Part shown: positions 18,429 to 26,935 of the stretch, one piece after another
Layout: each line of letters opens with the position of its first letter
Position numbering within the stretch: position 1 is the stretch's first letter
Assembly: GCF_014650595.1 (NCBI RefSeq)
Contig: NZ_BMVG01000032.1
Coordinates: 1 to 64,000, forward strand
Direction: 5' to 3'
DNA: 64,000 nt
Source of the DNA: Streptomyces alanosinicus
Lineage (GTDB): Bacteria > Actinomycetota > Actinomycetes > Streptomycetales > Streptomycetaceae
Position numbers and translations under genes: made by a program
The notes under the pieces: model-generated
What the model was told of the DNA's origin: nothing
Database searches by the model: none
The model's input: only the letters and a program-made list of their open reading frames with translations

Positions 18429-18890
18429 ATGACGGGGGTAGTGGTGAGCCTCGGCAGCTGGGTACGCCGCCGGGCGGAGGCCGCGCGTGGTCGCACCGCC
18501 GACTCCGGCATGACGGCGATCGAGTTCGTGCTGCTCACGCCGGTCCTCTTCTTCATGATTTTCGCGACCGTCCAGTTCGCCCTGTACTTCTTCGCGGACC
18601 ACGTGGCCCAGGCCGCGGCCCAGGCCGGGGCGCGCAAGGCGCGTGCCACGGCCGACGAGCAGCCCGGCGCATGGCGCGGCGAGGCACGGGACGCGGTCGA
18701 CTCCTACATCCGCCAGCTCGGTCCGCAGCTGGTGCTCTCACCGGACGTACAGACCGTCCAGCCGGAGCAGCACACGGTCGGGGTGGAGATCTCGGCGCGG
18801 ATCCCGACGGTGTTCCCGGGCCTGGACCTCACGGTCCACGCGCGGTCGGTGGGGCCGGTGGAGCGGTTCGTGAAGGAGGGCGGGAACTGA
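18429..18890 (+). CDS. TadE-like pseudopilin (first copy)
   Basis: 153 aa with a basic leader, the prepilin site S-G-MTAIE (Glu at +5), a hydrophobic helix (FVLLTPVLFFMIFATVQFAL) and the TadE signature QAAAQAGARKAR. The external domain is about 90 aa. In-frame GTGs a few codons in are alternative starts. It overlaps the next gene by one base (TGATG), showing tight coupling. Confidence 0.85.
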   Translation: MTGVVVSLGSWVRRRAEAARGRTADSGMTAIEFVLLTPVLFFMIFATVQFALYFFADHVAQAAAQAGARKARATADEQPGAWRGEARDAVDSYIRQLGPQLVLSPDVQTVQPEQHTVGVEISARIPTVFPGLDLTVHARSVGPVERFVKEGGN

Positions 18891-19381
18891 TGCTCCGCGG
18901 GCTGACGGAACCGGTGCGCTCCTGGCTGCCCGAGCCGGTGCGCTCCTGGTGGGGAGGACGACGCGCCTCCTGCCGCGGGCCGGCCGGCGACCGGGGCCTG
19001 TCCACCGTCGAGGTGGTCATCCTCGCCCCGGTCATCATCCTCTTCATCCTGGTGCTGGTGGCCTTCGGGCAACTCGTCGACGGGCGGGGCGCGATCGACG
19101 GCGCGGCCCGGGACGCGGCACGTGCCGGTTCCATCCAGAAGGACCACGCCCTCGCGATGTCCGAGGCACGCAGGGCCGCGGAGTCGGATCTGGCGGATGT
19201 CTGCTCCGGACCGGTCTCGGTGGTCCAGACGAGCAGTGGTTTCAACCCGGACGTCGACCCGTTCTTCACGGTGGAGGTCAGCTGCCAGGTCAGGGGCCTC
19301 GCCACGCTGGGCCTCGATGTGCCGACCCACCTGTCCGCCCGGTTCTCCTCCCCGCTGGACCCGTACCGGAGGTCGGCGTGA
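18890..19381 (+). CDS. TadE/TadF-like pseudopilin (second copy)
   Basis: 163 aa. The leader is Trp/Arg-rich, with an internal near-repeat (EPVRSWLPEPVRSWW). The prepilin site is DRG-LSTVE (Glu at +5), followed by the helix VVILAPVIILFILVLVAF and the motif DGAARDAARAGS. Two Cys in the mature domain (about 107 and 130) could pair. The ATG at 18890 shares one base with the previous stop; the stop overlaps the next GTG by 4 nt. Confidence 0.85.
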   Translation: MLRGLTEPVRSWLPEPVRSWWGGRRASCRGPAGDRGLSTVEVVILAPVIILFILVLVAFGQLVDGRGAIDGAARDAARAGSIQKDHALAMSEARRAAESDLADVCSGPVSVVQTSSGFNPDVDPFFTVEVSCQVRGLATLGLDVPTHLSARFSSPLDPYRRSA

Positions 19382-19839
19382 GCGACGTCGTACCCACCTG
19401 GTGGGCCGCCCGCCGAAGCCGCCTGGACGACCGGGGTTCGGGCGCGGGCGCCGTCATCGTCTTCGCCCTCGTCTTCCTCTCACTGGCGGCCTTCGTGATC
19501 GACGGCGGCCTGTCCATCTCCAAACGGGAACGCGCCGCCGACATCGCGGAACAGGCCGCCCGGTACGCCGCCCAGGACATCGACAAGAACGCCCTGTACG
19601 AGAACGAGGGCGGCGCGGCGCCGATCAAGTACGAGGACTGCGACGCCCGGGTGAAGGCGTTCGCCCGGGAGATGGGCATGAGCGCCGCGGACGTCGGCGC
19701 GACGCACTGCGTCGCGGCCGACGCCGGGCATGTGGAGGTCGAGGTCCAGCTGACCTACCAGCCGGTGTTCACGGGCCTCTTCTACGGCGGTGACGTGGTC
19801 GTGCACGGTCGCTCGGTGGCGAAGAACGAGGTCGGCTGA
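19378..19839 (+). CDS. TadG-like membrane protein, Flp pilus locus
   Basis: 153 aa with a single N-terminal helix (about 22-42, GAVIVFALVFLSLAAFVIDGG) and the TadG-type follow-up SISKRERAADIAEQAARYAAQDID. Unlike the two upstream genes it has no Glu at +5, so it is probably not a standard prepilin-peptidase substrate. The mature domain carries two Cys (YEDCDAR and ATHCVA). It is the last gene of the contiguous tad cluster and convergent with a secreted-protein gene. Confidence 0.75.
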   Translation: MSDVVPTWWAARRSRLDDRGSGAGAVIVFALVFLSLAAFVIDGGLSISKRERAADIAEQAARYAAQDIDKNALYENEGGAAPIKYEDCDARVKAFAREMGMSAADVGATHCVAADAGHVEVEVQLTYQPVFTGLFYGGDVVVHGRSVAKNEVG

Positions 19840-19842
19840 GCC

Positions 19843-19882
19843 GGGTTCACCGGTCGACCGACGGGTTCACCGGTTGACCGAC
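19843..19882. repeat. 20-bp tandem direct repeat at a convergent junction
   Basis: GGGTTCACCGGTCGACCGAC (19843-19862) is repeated next to itself with one mismatch (19863-19882). It lies between the TadG-like stop and the opposing secreted-protein stop, and copy 2 includes the last codons of that gene. The core CGGTCGACCG is self-complementary. It may act as a weak bidirectional terminator or be a recent duplication. Confidence 0.6.
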
Positions 19883-20946
19883 TGGATCTCCTGGACGTTC
19901 ATGTCCTGAGTGGTCTCGAAGGTGCCGTCGGGAAGGTTGCCACGGCTGTCACCGGTGCCCTTCCAGGAGATCTGCCAGGTGATGCTGGCCTTGAGGTGGT
20001 AAGGGGTGCCGTCCGTGGTGCGCAGGTACGTGATGCCGCACGGCGGGGTCTTGTCGCCGTCTCCCTCGGCCCAGGGCGTGCCGACCGAGCCGTCGTCGTT
20101 GATCGCGCAGTCGCCCGAGGCGGGCAGCGTCGTGGCGTCCTCCGTACCGGGGTCCAGGTGGAGGGCGACCGGCTTGGCGGTCGTCTCGGCCCAGAGGTCG
20201 GTCCGGGGGAGTTCCGCACGGACCTTGATCTCCTGGAACCTGCCCTTGTTCTGCCAGACCCAAGTGGGCACGTTGACCGTGGACTTGGCGGTGGGCTTGA
20301 GCTCGATCTCGGTGTCGGGGACCTTGATCTGGTTGTAGGCGTAGTCGGCGAGCATCTTGGGCGTGGGGGCGTGCGGGACCTTGGGTACCACGCCGGCGTC
20401 CTGCCAGAACATGATCCTTCCGCAGTCCCAGGACGCGGGGTCCTGGTCGTCGGGAGCGACGCTGCGCCAGAAGTAGCCCTTCTTGCCTATGTTGTAGTCC
20501 TTGTACCCCGGGGCCTGCGACCAGGTGTCATCGAAGTTCGCCTCGGGCTTGCCGTCCCGGTAGTGGTCGGTCCACAGCCCCTTGCCGAACCACGACTGAT
20601 GGATTCCGACGTCACCCGCGCCGTTCGTCTTGTCCACGAAGTCCTTGAGCTCCTGGCCGGTGAAGACGGGTTCGTACCAGCAGGCCGGCGGCTTCCAGTT
20701 GACGTCCACGGAGGCGAGAGCACCCCGCTTGCCACCGGTGGGACCGCTCACCTGGCGGACCTGGATGTGGGAGTAACCGGCGGAGGCGTAGACGTCCTGG
20801 CCGTTGGCTCCGCCGGTGGGGCTGGAAGGCTTGTGCCCCGTAGTGTCGCCCGTGGGGCCGTCGGCATATGCGGTGCCGCCGCTCCACGTCATGAGCGTGA
20901 CAACTACCGTCAGGGTCAATCGCTTTGTGAGGAGCGAGGACTTCAT
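19867..20946 (-). CDS. Secreted protein of unknown function
   Basis: 359 aa with a Sec signal peptide (about 1-28: MKSSLLTKRLTLTVVVTLMT, cleavage near AYA-DG). A Thr/Gly/Pro linker leads into a Trp/Tyr/Asp-rich extracellular domain (CWYEPVFTGQELKDFV, GIHQSWFGKGLW), ending in a beta-rich part with four or more Cys. No enzyme motif was recognised. The ATG at 20946 overlaps the stop of the lipoprotein gene upstream (ATGA), so the two form an operon. Lying inside the Tad region, it may be a surface partner, but this is unproven. Confidence 0.75.
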   Translation of the reverse strand: MKSSLLTKRLTLTVVVTLMTWSGGTAYADGPTGDTTGHKPSSPTGGANGQDVYASAGYSHIQVRQVSGPTGGKRGALASVDVNWKPPACWYEPVFTGQELKDFVDKTNGAGDVGIHQSWFGKGLWTDHYRDGKPEANFDDTWSQAPGYKDYNIGKKGYFWRSVAPDDQDPASWDCGRIMFWQDAGVVPKVPHAPTPKMLADYAYNQIKVPDTEIELKPTAKSTVNVPTWVWQNKGRFQEIKVRAELPRTDLWAETTAKPVALHLDPGTEDATTLPASGDCAINDDGSVGTPWAEGDGDKTPPCGITYLRTTDGTPYHLKASITWQISWKGTGDSRGNLPDGTFETTQDMNVQEIQSVNR

Positions 20947-21587
20947 GACTGGCACTCCTTCGCCTTGCCTGCGACCTCGGCGACCTGGGCCTTCCAGGCA
21001 TGGGAGGAACCCGATGGCGGGAACATGAGCAGACTGAACTTCTCGTAGCTGCTCAGGCTCTCCTTGGTGTAGAGGACCTTTCCGGTCTTGATCTCCTTGC
21101 CGTAGAACTTCGCCTGGTTCCTGCAGAAGGAGACAAGGACGCGCTTGCCGCCAGTCATCGTCGTGACTTTCGAGTCGTAGTACTTGTCCGTCCCCGTGGG
21201 CGCCCACCCACCCTTCACCCACGCCTGGATCTGGGACTTGGCGTACTGCGCGGCCTGGCCGCCCGAGTAGTACTGGTACGCGGGGTCGTTCGGGTCCTGC
21301 TTGGCGATGCCGTGCTTCAGTGCCCGGACATAGTTCTCCGCGTCGGCGAGCGCCGCCGCCTGCTTCGCGTCGGACGGCTGGGCGAAGTCGAAGACCAGAT
21401 TCAGGTCCTTCGGAACGCTGACATCAGGGCCTCCCGTGGCCGTCGTCGCGGACGGCGAAGGGCTTTGCGCCCCCTTGTCCGCGCCCTTGATGTCGTCCGT
21501 CTTGCCGCTCCCGCCCCCGCCGCAGGCGGTGAGCAGCAGGGCCGCGGTCGCGGTCACGGTGGTGAGGATCAGAGTGCGGCGAGCCAC
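20943..21587 (-). CDS. Lipoprotein, operon partner of the secreted protein
   Basis: 214 aa from the GTG at 21587, which has GGGGGAGA upstream. The signal peptide has lipobox LLLTAC, followed by a Gly-rich spacer, an Asp/Lys/Ser linker and a helical-plus-beta domain (DFAQPSDAKQAAALADAENYVRAL; then KVTTMTGGKRVLVSFC). The layout is like small NTF2-like or SnoaL-type lipoproteins, but the family is not certain. It is translationally coupled to the 359-aa secreted protein and divergent from the LysM-BTAD gene. Confidence 0.75.
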   Translation of the reverse strand: MARRTLILTTVTATAALLLTACGGGGSGKTDDIKGADKGAQSPSPSATTATGGPDVSVPKDLNLVFDFAQPSDAKQAAALADAENYVRALKHGIAKQDPNDPAYQYYSGGQAAQYAKSQIQAWVKGGWAPTGTDKYYDSKVTTMTGGKRVLVSFCRNQAKFYGKEIKTGKVLYTKESLSSYEKFSLLMFPPSGSSHAWKAQVAEVAGKAKECQS

Positions 21588-21761
21588 GGTTGAGTCTCCC
21601 CCGGAGGTTGGCGTGTGCAGCAAGAGACGAAAATATCAGGGGGGTACGACGGCCTCTCGGGGAACGGCGGGGAGTTGTGTGGAACGTGTGCAGGGGCAGC
21701 GGGGGAGACGGTGAAGGCTGCCTGTACGGACGTGAGTTCGCGCCGGAGGCCCTGCCACCCC

Positions 21762-21791
21762 TTCGACGCTGTCAGTCCGAGTCCATAGGAT
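21762..21791 (+). promoter_or_regulatory. Candidate promoter of the LysM-BTAD gene
   Basis: TTCGAC (21762-21767), an 18-bp spacer, then TAGGAT (21786-21791), 76 nt before the ATG at 21868. The remaining part of the 280-nt divergent gap (21588-21867) shows no further clear element. Confidence 0.35.
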
Positions 21792-21867
21792 CTCTGTAGG
21801 CTCCGATTCCCACCGTATTTCCCGCCCGTACGACACCAGACGACCCAGACGACCCAGGACATCCGCC

Positions 21868-24810
21868 ATGGCGCGACGCAGTACATCAGGCTCGACGGGA
21901 AGCCCGACGGGCCCGCGGAACCGGACACCTCAGCCGGTGCGCGTGCGTCGGCGCACGTTCGGGGACTTCGTCATGGCGTTCCTCGCGTTCGTCGCCCTGC
22001 TCGTACTCGTCGTCGGTGTACCCGGTGCGCTGGCCGTCTTCGTCGGCTGGCCGCTGCCGCACGGGATGCCGTCGCAGGACTGGCTGACGCAGGAGATCAC
22101 CGTGCAGACCTTCCTGCACGTCCTCACCGTCGTCGTCTGGCTCGCCTGGGCCCAGTTCACCGCCTGCGTGCTCGTGGAGGTCAGGGCCGCCGCCTCCGGC
22201 GTCGGCCTGCCCGGCCGTGTCCCGGGCGCCGGCCCCAGCCAGCTGCTCGCGCGCCAGCTCGTCACTGCGCTGCTCCTCGTCGGCGCCACCGCCGCCAGCC
22301 TCACGCCCGGCCTCTCCCAGCTCGGGCACAACTCCGGCCTGGAAGGCAACCACAAGGGCACCGTCGCCGCCGCACAGCAGACCCCCGGGCTGCTCTCCCC
22401 GCAACAGGCCAAGGCCACCGCGGCGAACGTGGCCGAACAGGCGGACCATGTCGCGGCGCAGGCCCGGTCCGACGGGGGCAAGCACGGAGCCACCAAGTTC
22501 TACCGGATCCAGCCTCCCGAGGGCCGCCACCACGACTCCCTGTGGGAGATAGCCCAACGCCACCTCGGCGACGGCCGCCGGTACAAGGAGATCTACGAAC
22601 TCAACAAGGACCGTCTCCAGGCCGACGGTTCCCGCCTCACCGAGGCCAGCCTGATCCGTCCCGGTTGGATCATGGAGATGCCCGGCGACGCCCACGGCGG
22701 CGAACTTGTCGAGATGCCCGACACGCACATCTCCCCGGCCGCGCAGAAGCAGATCCAGCGGTACGACAGGTCCGGCCACCACTTCCATCAGCAAGGACAG
22801 CACGCCGAGAACGGTGACCACGCGTCCGTGCCCGCACAGCGGCAGCCGGCCACCGGCACGGCCACGGATGGTGACGGTGCCGGACAGCACGCCCAGCAGC
22901 ACGCCACCGCCTCGCACGGCGACTCCTCCGGCCTGCCCGAAGCCCTTGTCGGCGCCCCGCTGCTCGCCGCCGGTCTGCTCGCCGCCCTCGGCCGCCGACG
23001 CCGGCAGGCGCTGTGGCAGTCCGCGCTCGACGCCGTCGGCGGCCGACGCGGCATGGAGCCGCCCACACCGACCGGCGACGCCCAGAACGCCCAGGACGCG
23101 CTGCTCGTCGGCGCCGACCCCGACGGCGTACGGCTGCTTGACCGGTCCCTGCGCGGGCTCGCCGCCGCCCTCGCCGCCGAGTCCCGCCCGCTTCCCGTCG
23201 TCTACGCCGTCTGGCTCAGCAGCGGCGCCCTGCACCTGCAGCTCGCCCAGCCCGCCGGAAAGCCGCCGGCGCCCTGGCGGCCGGGACAGGAGCAGACCTT
23301 CTGGATGCTGTCCCGCGCGGACGCCGAGCGCTACGACGACACCGACACCGCCGCCCCCTACCCCGGTCTGGTCAGCCTCGGCACCATGGACGACTCCCGG
23401 CTGCTGCTGAACCTCGAAGCGGTGCCGGGCATCGTCTCGCTGAGCGGCAGCGAGTCCGACCGAGCCGCCGTGTTCGCCTCGGTCGCCGCCGAACTCGCCA
23501 CCAACGGCTGGTCGGACCGCATGACCATCACCCTGGTCGGCTTCGGCACGGACCTCACCGCGCTCGCCCCCAACCGCCTGCGCCACCTCGACGGCGTCGA
23601 GGCGCTGATCGAGACCATGGAGGCCGAGACCCGGCAGCGGCGCGGCGCGCTCGGCGCCGCCGGCCACGACTCCGTCCTCACCGGACGCACCGGCCCCGCC
23701 CAGCACACCCGTTGGGCCCCTCACCTGGTGCTGCTGGCCGCTCAGCCGTCCGCCGAGGACGCGCTCAAGCTCGCCGAACTCGCCGCCGACGCCAGCCGTC
23801 TCGGCATCGGCTACGTCGTCGGCGCCGAGACCGGCGATCTGCCCGGCGCCGCCTGGGAGATGGAGATCACGCGCGAAGGCAAGCTGCTCGCACCGCTCCT
23901 CGGGCTGCAACTGGAAGCCCAGTTGCTGCCGGCCGCGCTGCAGCGCGCGGTCGTGGAGCTGTTCGCCCAGGCCGACCCCGAGCGCGACCCGGACGGCCCG
24001 GCCACCACCCCGCCCTTCCTCGTCGACATCACCGAACAGGGCCGGCCCGCGGTGTACGCCCGCCTCGTCGGTCCGTACGAGATCATCGGCCTCGACACCC
24101 CGGAGGACGAGCGCAGCACCCTGCTCCAGGAGGCGCTGGCGCTGCTGCTCCTGCACCGGGAGGGCGTCCACCCGCGTGTGCTCGCGGCCGCGCTGTGGCC
24201 GCGCGGTGTGACGGAGGACGTCCGTGACGCCCTCGTGGAGCGGCTGCGCGACTGGCTGGGCACCGATCCCGACGGCAGCTCACGGATGCGGGCCGACGCG
24301 ACAGGCCGGCTCATCCTCGCCGAGTCCGTCGTCTCCGACCTGGACGTACTGCGCTCCCTCTACCACGAGGCCACCCAGGGCAAGGGTGCCGGCAGTCGCG
24401 CGGTGCGCGGACGTCTGCTCACCGACGCGCTGGGGCTCGTGCGCGGCCCGCTCCTCGAAGACCGCCCCGAGGGCCGGTACGGCTGGCTCGGCCACGAGAT
24501 CGTCGACGCCCAGCTTCCGCTGCTGGTCGCGGACATCGGTCTCGCGCTCTCGGCGTTCCACTTGGAGAAGGACCGGGCGCAGAAGGCGATCGAGGCACTT
24601 GAAGCGGCCCTGAAGACGGCCGATTCGGACGAGCGCCTGTGGAATGAGCTGCTGCGTGCCGTCCACGCCACCGGCGACCCGGACCGCCTGCGCGCCCGCG
24701 CCGCCGACTTCTTGTCCCGCAGCGGCGCCCGCGGCCTGCCGCCGCGCACCGAGGCTCTGCTCGACGAACTCCTGCCGACCTGGCGCGAGGCCGTCGCCGC
24801 GGCCGGATGA
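21868..24810 (+). CDS. Multi-pass LysM / BTAD-domain membrane protein of the Tad locus
   Basis: 980 aa. In order: a basic N-tail; three membrane helices (about 33-60, 80-104, 130-146); a LysM-like peptidoglycan-binding module (about 211-272, with SLWEIAQRHLGDGRRYKEIY); a His/Gln-rich linker; a fourth helix (about 356-378); a large cytoplasmic region; and a C-terminal bacterial transcriptional activator domain (about 714-975, with winged-helix-like AAALWPRGVTEDVRDALVERL and TPR-like helices LEAALKTADSDERLWNELL). This could link the wall to cytoplasmic signalling or act as an assembly scaffold. It is coupled by a 4-nt overlap to the prepilin peptidase gene. Whether the BTAD part binds DNA is unknown; it lacks a clean SARP N-terminal wHTH. 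Confidence 0.85.
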   Translation: MARRSTSGSTGSPTGPRNRTPQPVRVRRRTFGDFVMAFLAFVALLVLVVGVPGALAVFVGWPLPHGMPSQDWLTQEITVQTFLHVLTVVVWLAWAQFTACVLVEVRAAASGVGLPGRVPGAGPSQLLARQLVTALLLVGATAASLTPGLSQLGHNSGLEGNHKGTVAAAQQTPGLLSPQQAKATAANVAEQADHVAAQARSDGGKHGATKFYRIQPPEGRHHDSLWEIAQRHLGDGRRYKEIYELNKDRLQADGSRLTEASLIRPGWIMEMPGDAHGGELVEMPDTHISPAAQKQIQRYDRSGHHFHQQGQHAENGDHASVPAQRQPATGTATDGDGAGQHAQQHATASHGDSSGLPEALVGAPLLAAGLLAALGRRRRQALWQSALDAVGGRRGMEPPTPTGDAQNAQDALLVGADPDGVRLLDRSLRGLAAALAAESRPLPVVYAVWLSSGALHLQLAQPAGKPPAPWRPGQEQTFWMLSRADAERYDDTDTAAPYPGLVSLGTMDDSRLLLNLEAVPGIVSLSGSESDRAAVFASVAAELATNGWSDRMTITLVGFGTDLTALAPNRLRHLDGVEALIETMEAETRQRRGALGAAGHDSVLTGRTGPAQHTRWAPHLVLLAAQPSAEDALKLAELAADASRLGIGYVVGAETGDLPGAAWEMEITREGKLLAPLLGLQLEAQLLPAALQRAVVELFAQADPERDPDGPATTPPFLVDITEQGRPAVYARLVGPYEIIGLDTPEDERSTLLQEALALLLLHREGVHPRVLAAALWPRGVTEDVRDALVERLRDWLGTDPDGSSRMRADATGRLILAESVVSDLDVLRSLYHEATQGKGAGSRAVRGRLLTDALGLVRGPLLEDRPEGRYGWLGHEIVDAQLPLLVADIGLALSAFHLEKDRAQKAIEALEAALKTADSDERLWNELLRAVHATGDPDRLRARAADFLSRSGARGLPPRTEALLDELLPTWREAVAAAG

Positions 24811-25616
24811 GCGGCGCACTGCTGTGGGCCGTCGCCGCGCTGTGGGGCGCGGCGGCCGGCGGGATGCTCCCGAGGGCCGCGTACCGCTTCACCGTCCCGG
24901 CGGGGGAGCCCTGGCGGGACCGGTGCCCGCGGGGACATGCGCTGCAGGGCTGGCTGGGACCGGCGCGCTGCGGCGAGTGCGCCCGCGCCGGCGCACCTCT
25001 CCCCGAGCCGCCGCAGGCGCCTCCAGCTGCCCTCACCCCCGCCCCTGCCTCCACCCCCGCCCTCATCTCGCCACAGCCTCCCTCCGCCGTGCTCCTCGCC
25101 ACCACCACCGCCCTCCTGTGCGGCGTGCTCGCCGCGGCCACCGGCGCCCGGCCGGAGCTGGTGGTCTGGCTGCTGCTCGCGCCCGTCGGGGTGCTGCTGG
25201 CCGTGATCGACCTCCAGGTGCGGCGGCTGCCCGACCCGCTGACCCTGCCGCTGGCCGCGACCGCCCTCGCCCTGCTGGGCCTCGCCGCGCTGCTGCCCGA
25301 GCACGCCGGCCACTGGCTCACCGCGGTGTACGGCGCCCTCGCCCTGGGCGCCAGCTATCTCGTGCTGTTTCTCATCAACCCCGCCGGCATGGGCTTCGGC
25401 GATGTGAAGCTGGCCGTCGGCATGGGCGCCGTACTCGGCTGGTACGGCTGGCCCACCCTGCTCCTCGGCACCTTCGCCGGCTTCCTGCTGGGCGCGCTGT
25501 ACGGCGGCGCGCTCGTCGTCGTACGGCGGGCCGGGCGCAAGACGGCGATCGCGTTCGGGCCGTTCCTGATCGCGGGCGCGTTCCTGGGGCTTCTGGCGGG
25601 GGCGTACGGCGCGTAG
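24807..25616 (+). CDS. A24-family prepilin peptidase (TadV/PilD-type)
   Basis: 269-aa polytopic aspartyl protease that removes prepilin leaders. Catalytic aspartates are Asp135 (AVIDLQVRRLPD) and Asp199 in the G-F-G-D motif (GMGFGDVKL). An N-terminal cytosolic loop has Cys40, Cys55 and Cys58, a partial form of the zinc-binding C-x2-C pairs of PilD. A Pro/Ala-rich spacer separates this loop from the membrane core. Substrates are presumably the Flp and TadE-like proteins encoded 5-6 kb upstream. Confidence 0.9.
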   Translation: MSGALLWAVAALWGAAAGGMLPRAAYRFTVPAGEPWRDRCPRGHALQGWLGPARCGECARAGAPLPEPPQAPPAALTPAPASTPALISPQPPSAVLLATTTALLCGVLAAATGARPELVVWLLLAPVGVLLAVIDLQVRRLPDPLTLPLAATALALLGLAALLPEHAGHWLTAVYGALALGASYLVLFLINPAGMGFGDVKLAVGMGAVLGWYGWPTLLLGTFAGFLLGALYGGALVVVRRAGRKTAIAFGPFLIAGAFLGLLAGAYGA

Positions 25617-25728
25617 GGCGGCGCTCTCCTCGACCGGATCGTCCTCGGGCGCACCGGCGCCGACCTGCCGTAGCGGCTGGCGTAGGCTGGTTCGGTCCGT
25701 CCACGCCGTTGACGAAAGGGACGCCCCG

Positions 25729-26928
25729 GTGACCGAGAAGGCCGACCTCCAGTCTGTTCTCGACCGTGCCGCTGCCGGTGGGCGGATCACCCCGGAAGAG
25801 GCCCTCGACCTCTACCGCGACGCCCCGTTGCACGCACTGGGCGCCGCCGCCGACGCCGTACGCCGCCGCAGGTACGCGGGTATCGAGCACATCGCGACGT
25901 ACATCATCGAGCGCAACATCAACTACACCAACGTGTGCGTCACCGCGTGCAAGTTCTGCGCCTTCTACGCGGCCCCCAAGGACAAGGACAAGGGCTGGAC
26001 CCGTGACCTCGACGACATCCTGCGCCGCTGCGCGGAGACCGTCGAGCTGGGCGGCACCCAGATCATGTTCCAGGGCGGCCACCACCCGGACTACGGCGTC
26101 GAGTACTACGAGAAGCACTTCAAGGCGATCAAGGACGCGTTCCCGCAGCTGGTGATCCACTCCCTGGGCGCCTCCGAGGTCGAGCACATGGCCCGGATCT
26201 CCGGCGTGTCCGTCGAGGAGGCCATCACCCGGATCCACGAGGCGGGCCTCGACTCCTTCGCCGGCGCCGGCGCGGAGCTCCTCCCCGAGCGCCCCCGCAA
26301 GGCCATCGCGCCGCTGAAGGAGTCCGGCGAGCGCTGGCTGGAGATCATGGAGACCGCGCACAAGCTGGGCGTGGAGTCCACCTCCACGATGCTGATGGGC
26401 ACCGGCGAGACCAACGCCGAGCGCATCGAACACCTGCGGATGATCCGGGACGTCCAGGACCGCACGGGCGGCTTCCGCGCCTTCATCCCGTACACCTACC
26501 AGCCGGAGAACAACCACCTGAAGGGCCGCACCCAGGCCACGCTCTTCGAGTACCTGCGGATGATCGCGATCGCCCGCCTGTTCATGGACAACATCCAGCA
26601 CATCCAGGGTTCGTGGCTGACCACCGGCAAGGAGGTCGGCCAGCTGTCCCTGCACTACGGCGCGGACGACCTCGGCTCGATCATGCTGGAGGAGAACGTG
26701 GTCTCCTCGGCCGGTGCCAGGCACCGTTCCAACCGGCTGGAGATCATCGACCTGATCCGCAAGGCGGGCCGGGTCCCGGCCCAGCGCGCGACGACGTACG
26801 AGCACCTGCTGGTCCACGACGACCCGGCGAACGACCCCGTCGACGACCGCGTGGCCTCCCACATCTCCTCCACGGCCATCGAGGGCGGCACGGCCCACCC
26901 GGAGCTGAAGCTGCTCACCTCCAACTGA
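25729..26928 (+). CDS. mqnC: Cyclic dehypoxanthinyl futalosine synthase (radical SAM)
   Basis: 399 aa, third step of the futalosine route to menaquinone: cyclises dehypoxanthine futalosine. The radical-SAM cluster motif C70-x3-C74-x2-C77 (CVTACKFCAFY) is intact, and the SAM-binding GGT-type stretch (ELGGTQIMFQGG) follows. The barrel and C-terminal part (IPYTYQPENNHL) are typical of MqnC rather than MqnE. The GTG start follows AAAGGGA. menG and a geranylgeranyl-reductase-family gene lie downstream, placing it in a menaquinone region. Confidence 0.95.
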   Translation: MTEKADLQSVLDRAAAGGRITPEEALDLYRDAPLHALGAAADAVRRRRYAGIEHIATYIIERNINYTNVCVTACKFCAFYAAPKDKDKGWTRDLDDILRRCAETVELGGTQIMFQGGHHPDYGVEYYEKHFKAIKDAFPQLVIHSLGASEVEHMARISGVSVEEAITRIHEAGLDSFAGAGAELLPERPRKAIAPLKESGERWLEIMETAHKLGVESTSTMLMGTGETNAERIEHLRMIRDVQDRTGGFRAFIPYTYQPENNHLKGRTQATLFEYLRMIAIARLFMDNIQHIQGSWLTTGKEVGQLSLHYGADDLGSIMLEENVVSSAGARHRSNRLEIIDLIRKAGRVPAQRATTYEHLLVHDDPANDPVDDRVASHISSTAIEGGTAHPELKLLTSN

Positions 26929-26935
26929 CCCCGCC

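Noticed and set aside
21886..24171. 761-residue minus-strand open frame opposite the LysM-BTAD gene
   Set aside because: Repetitive Gly/Val/Arg/Glu shadow of a high-GC gene; no start signal or domain.
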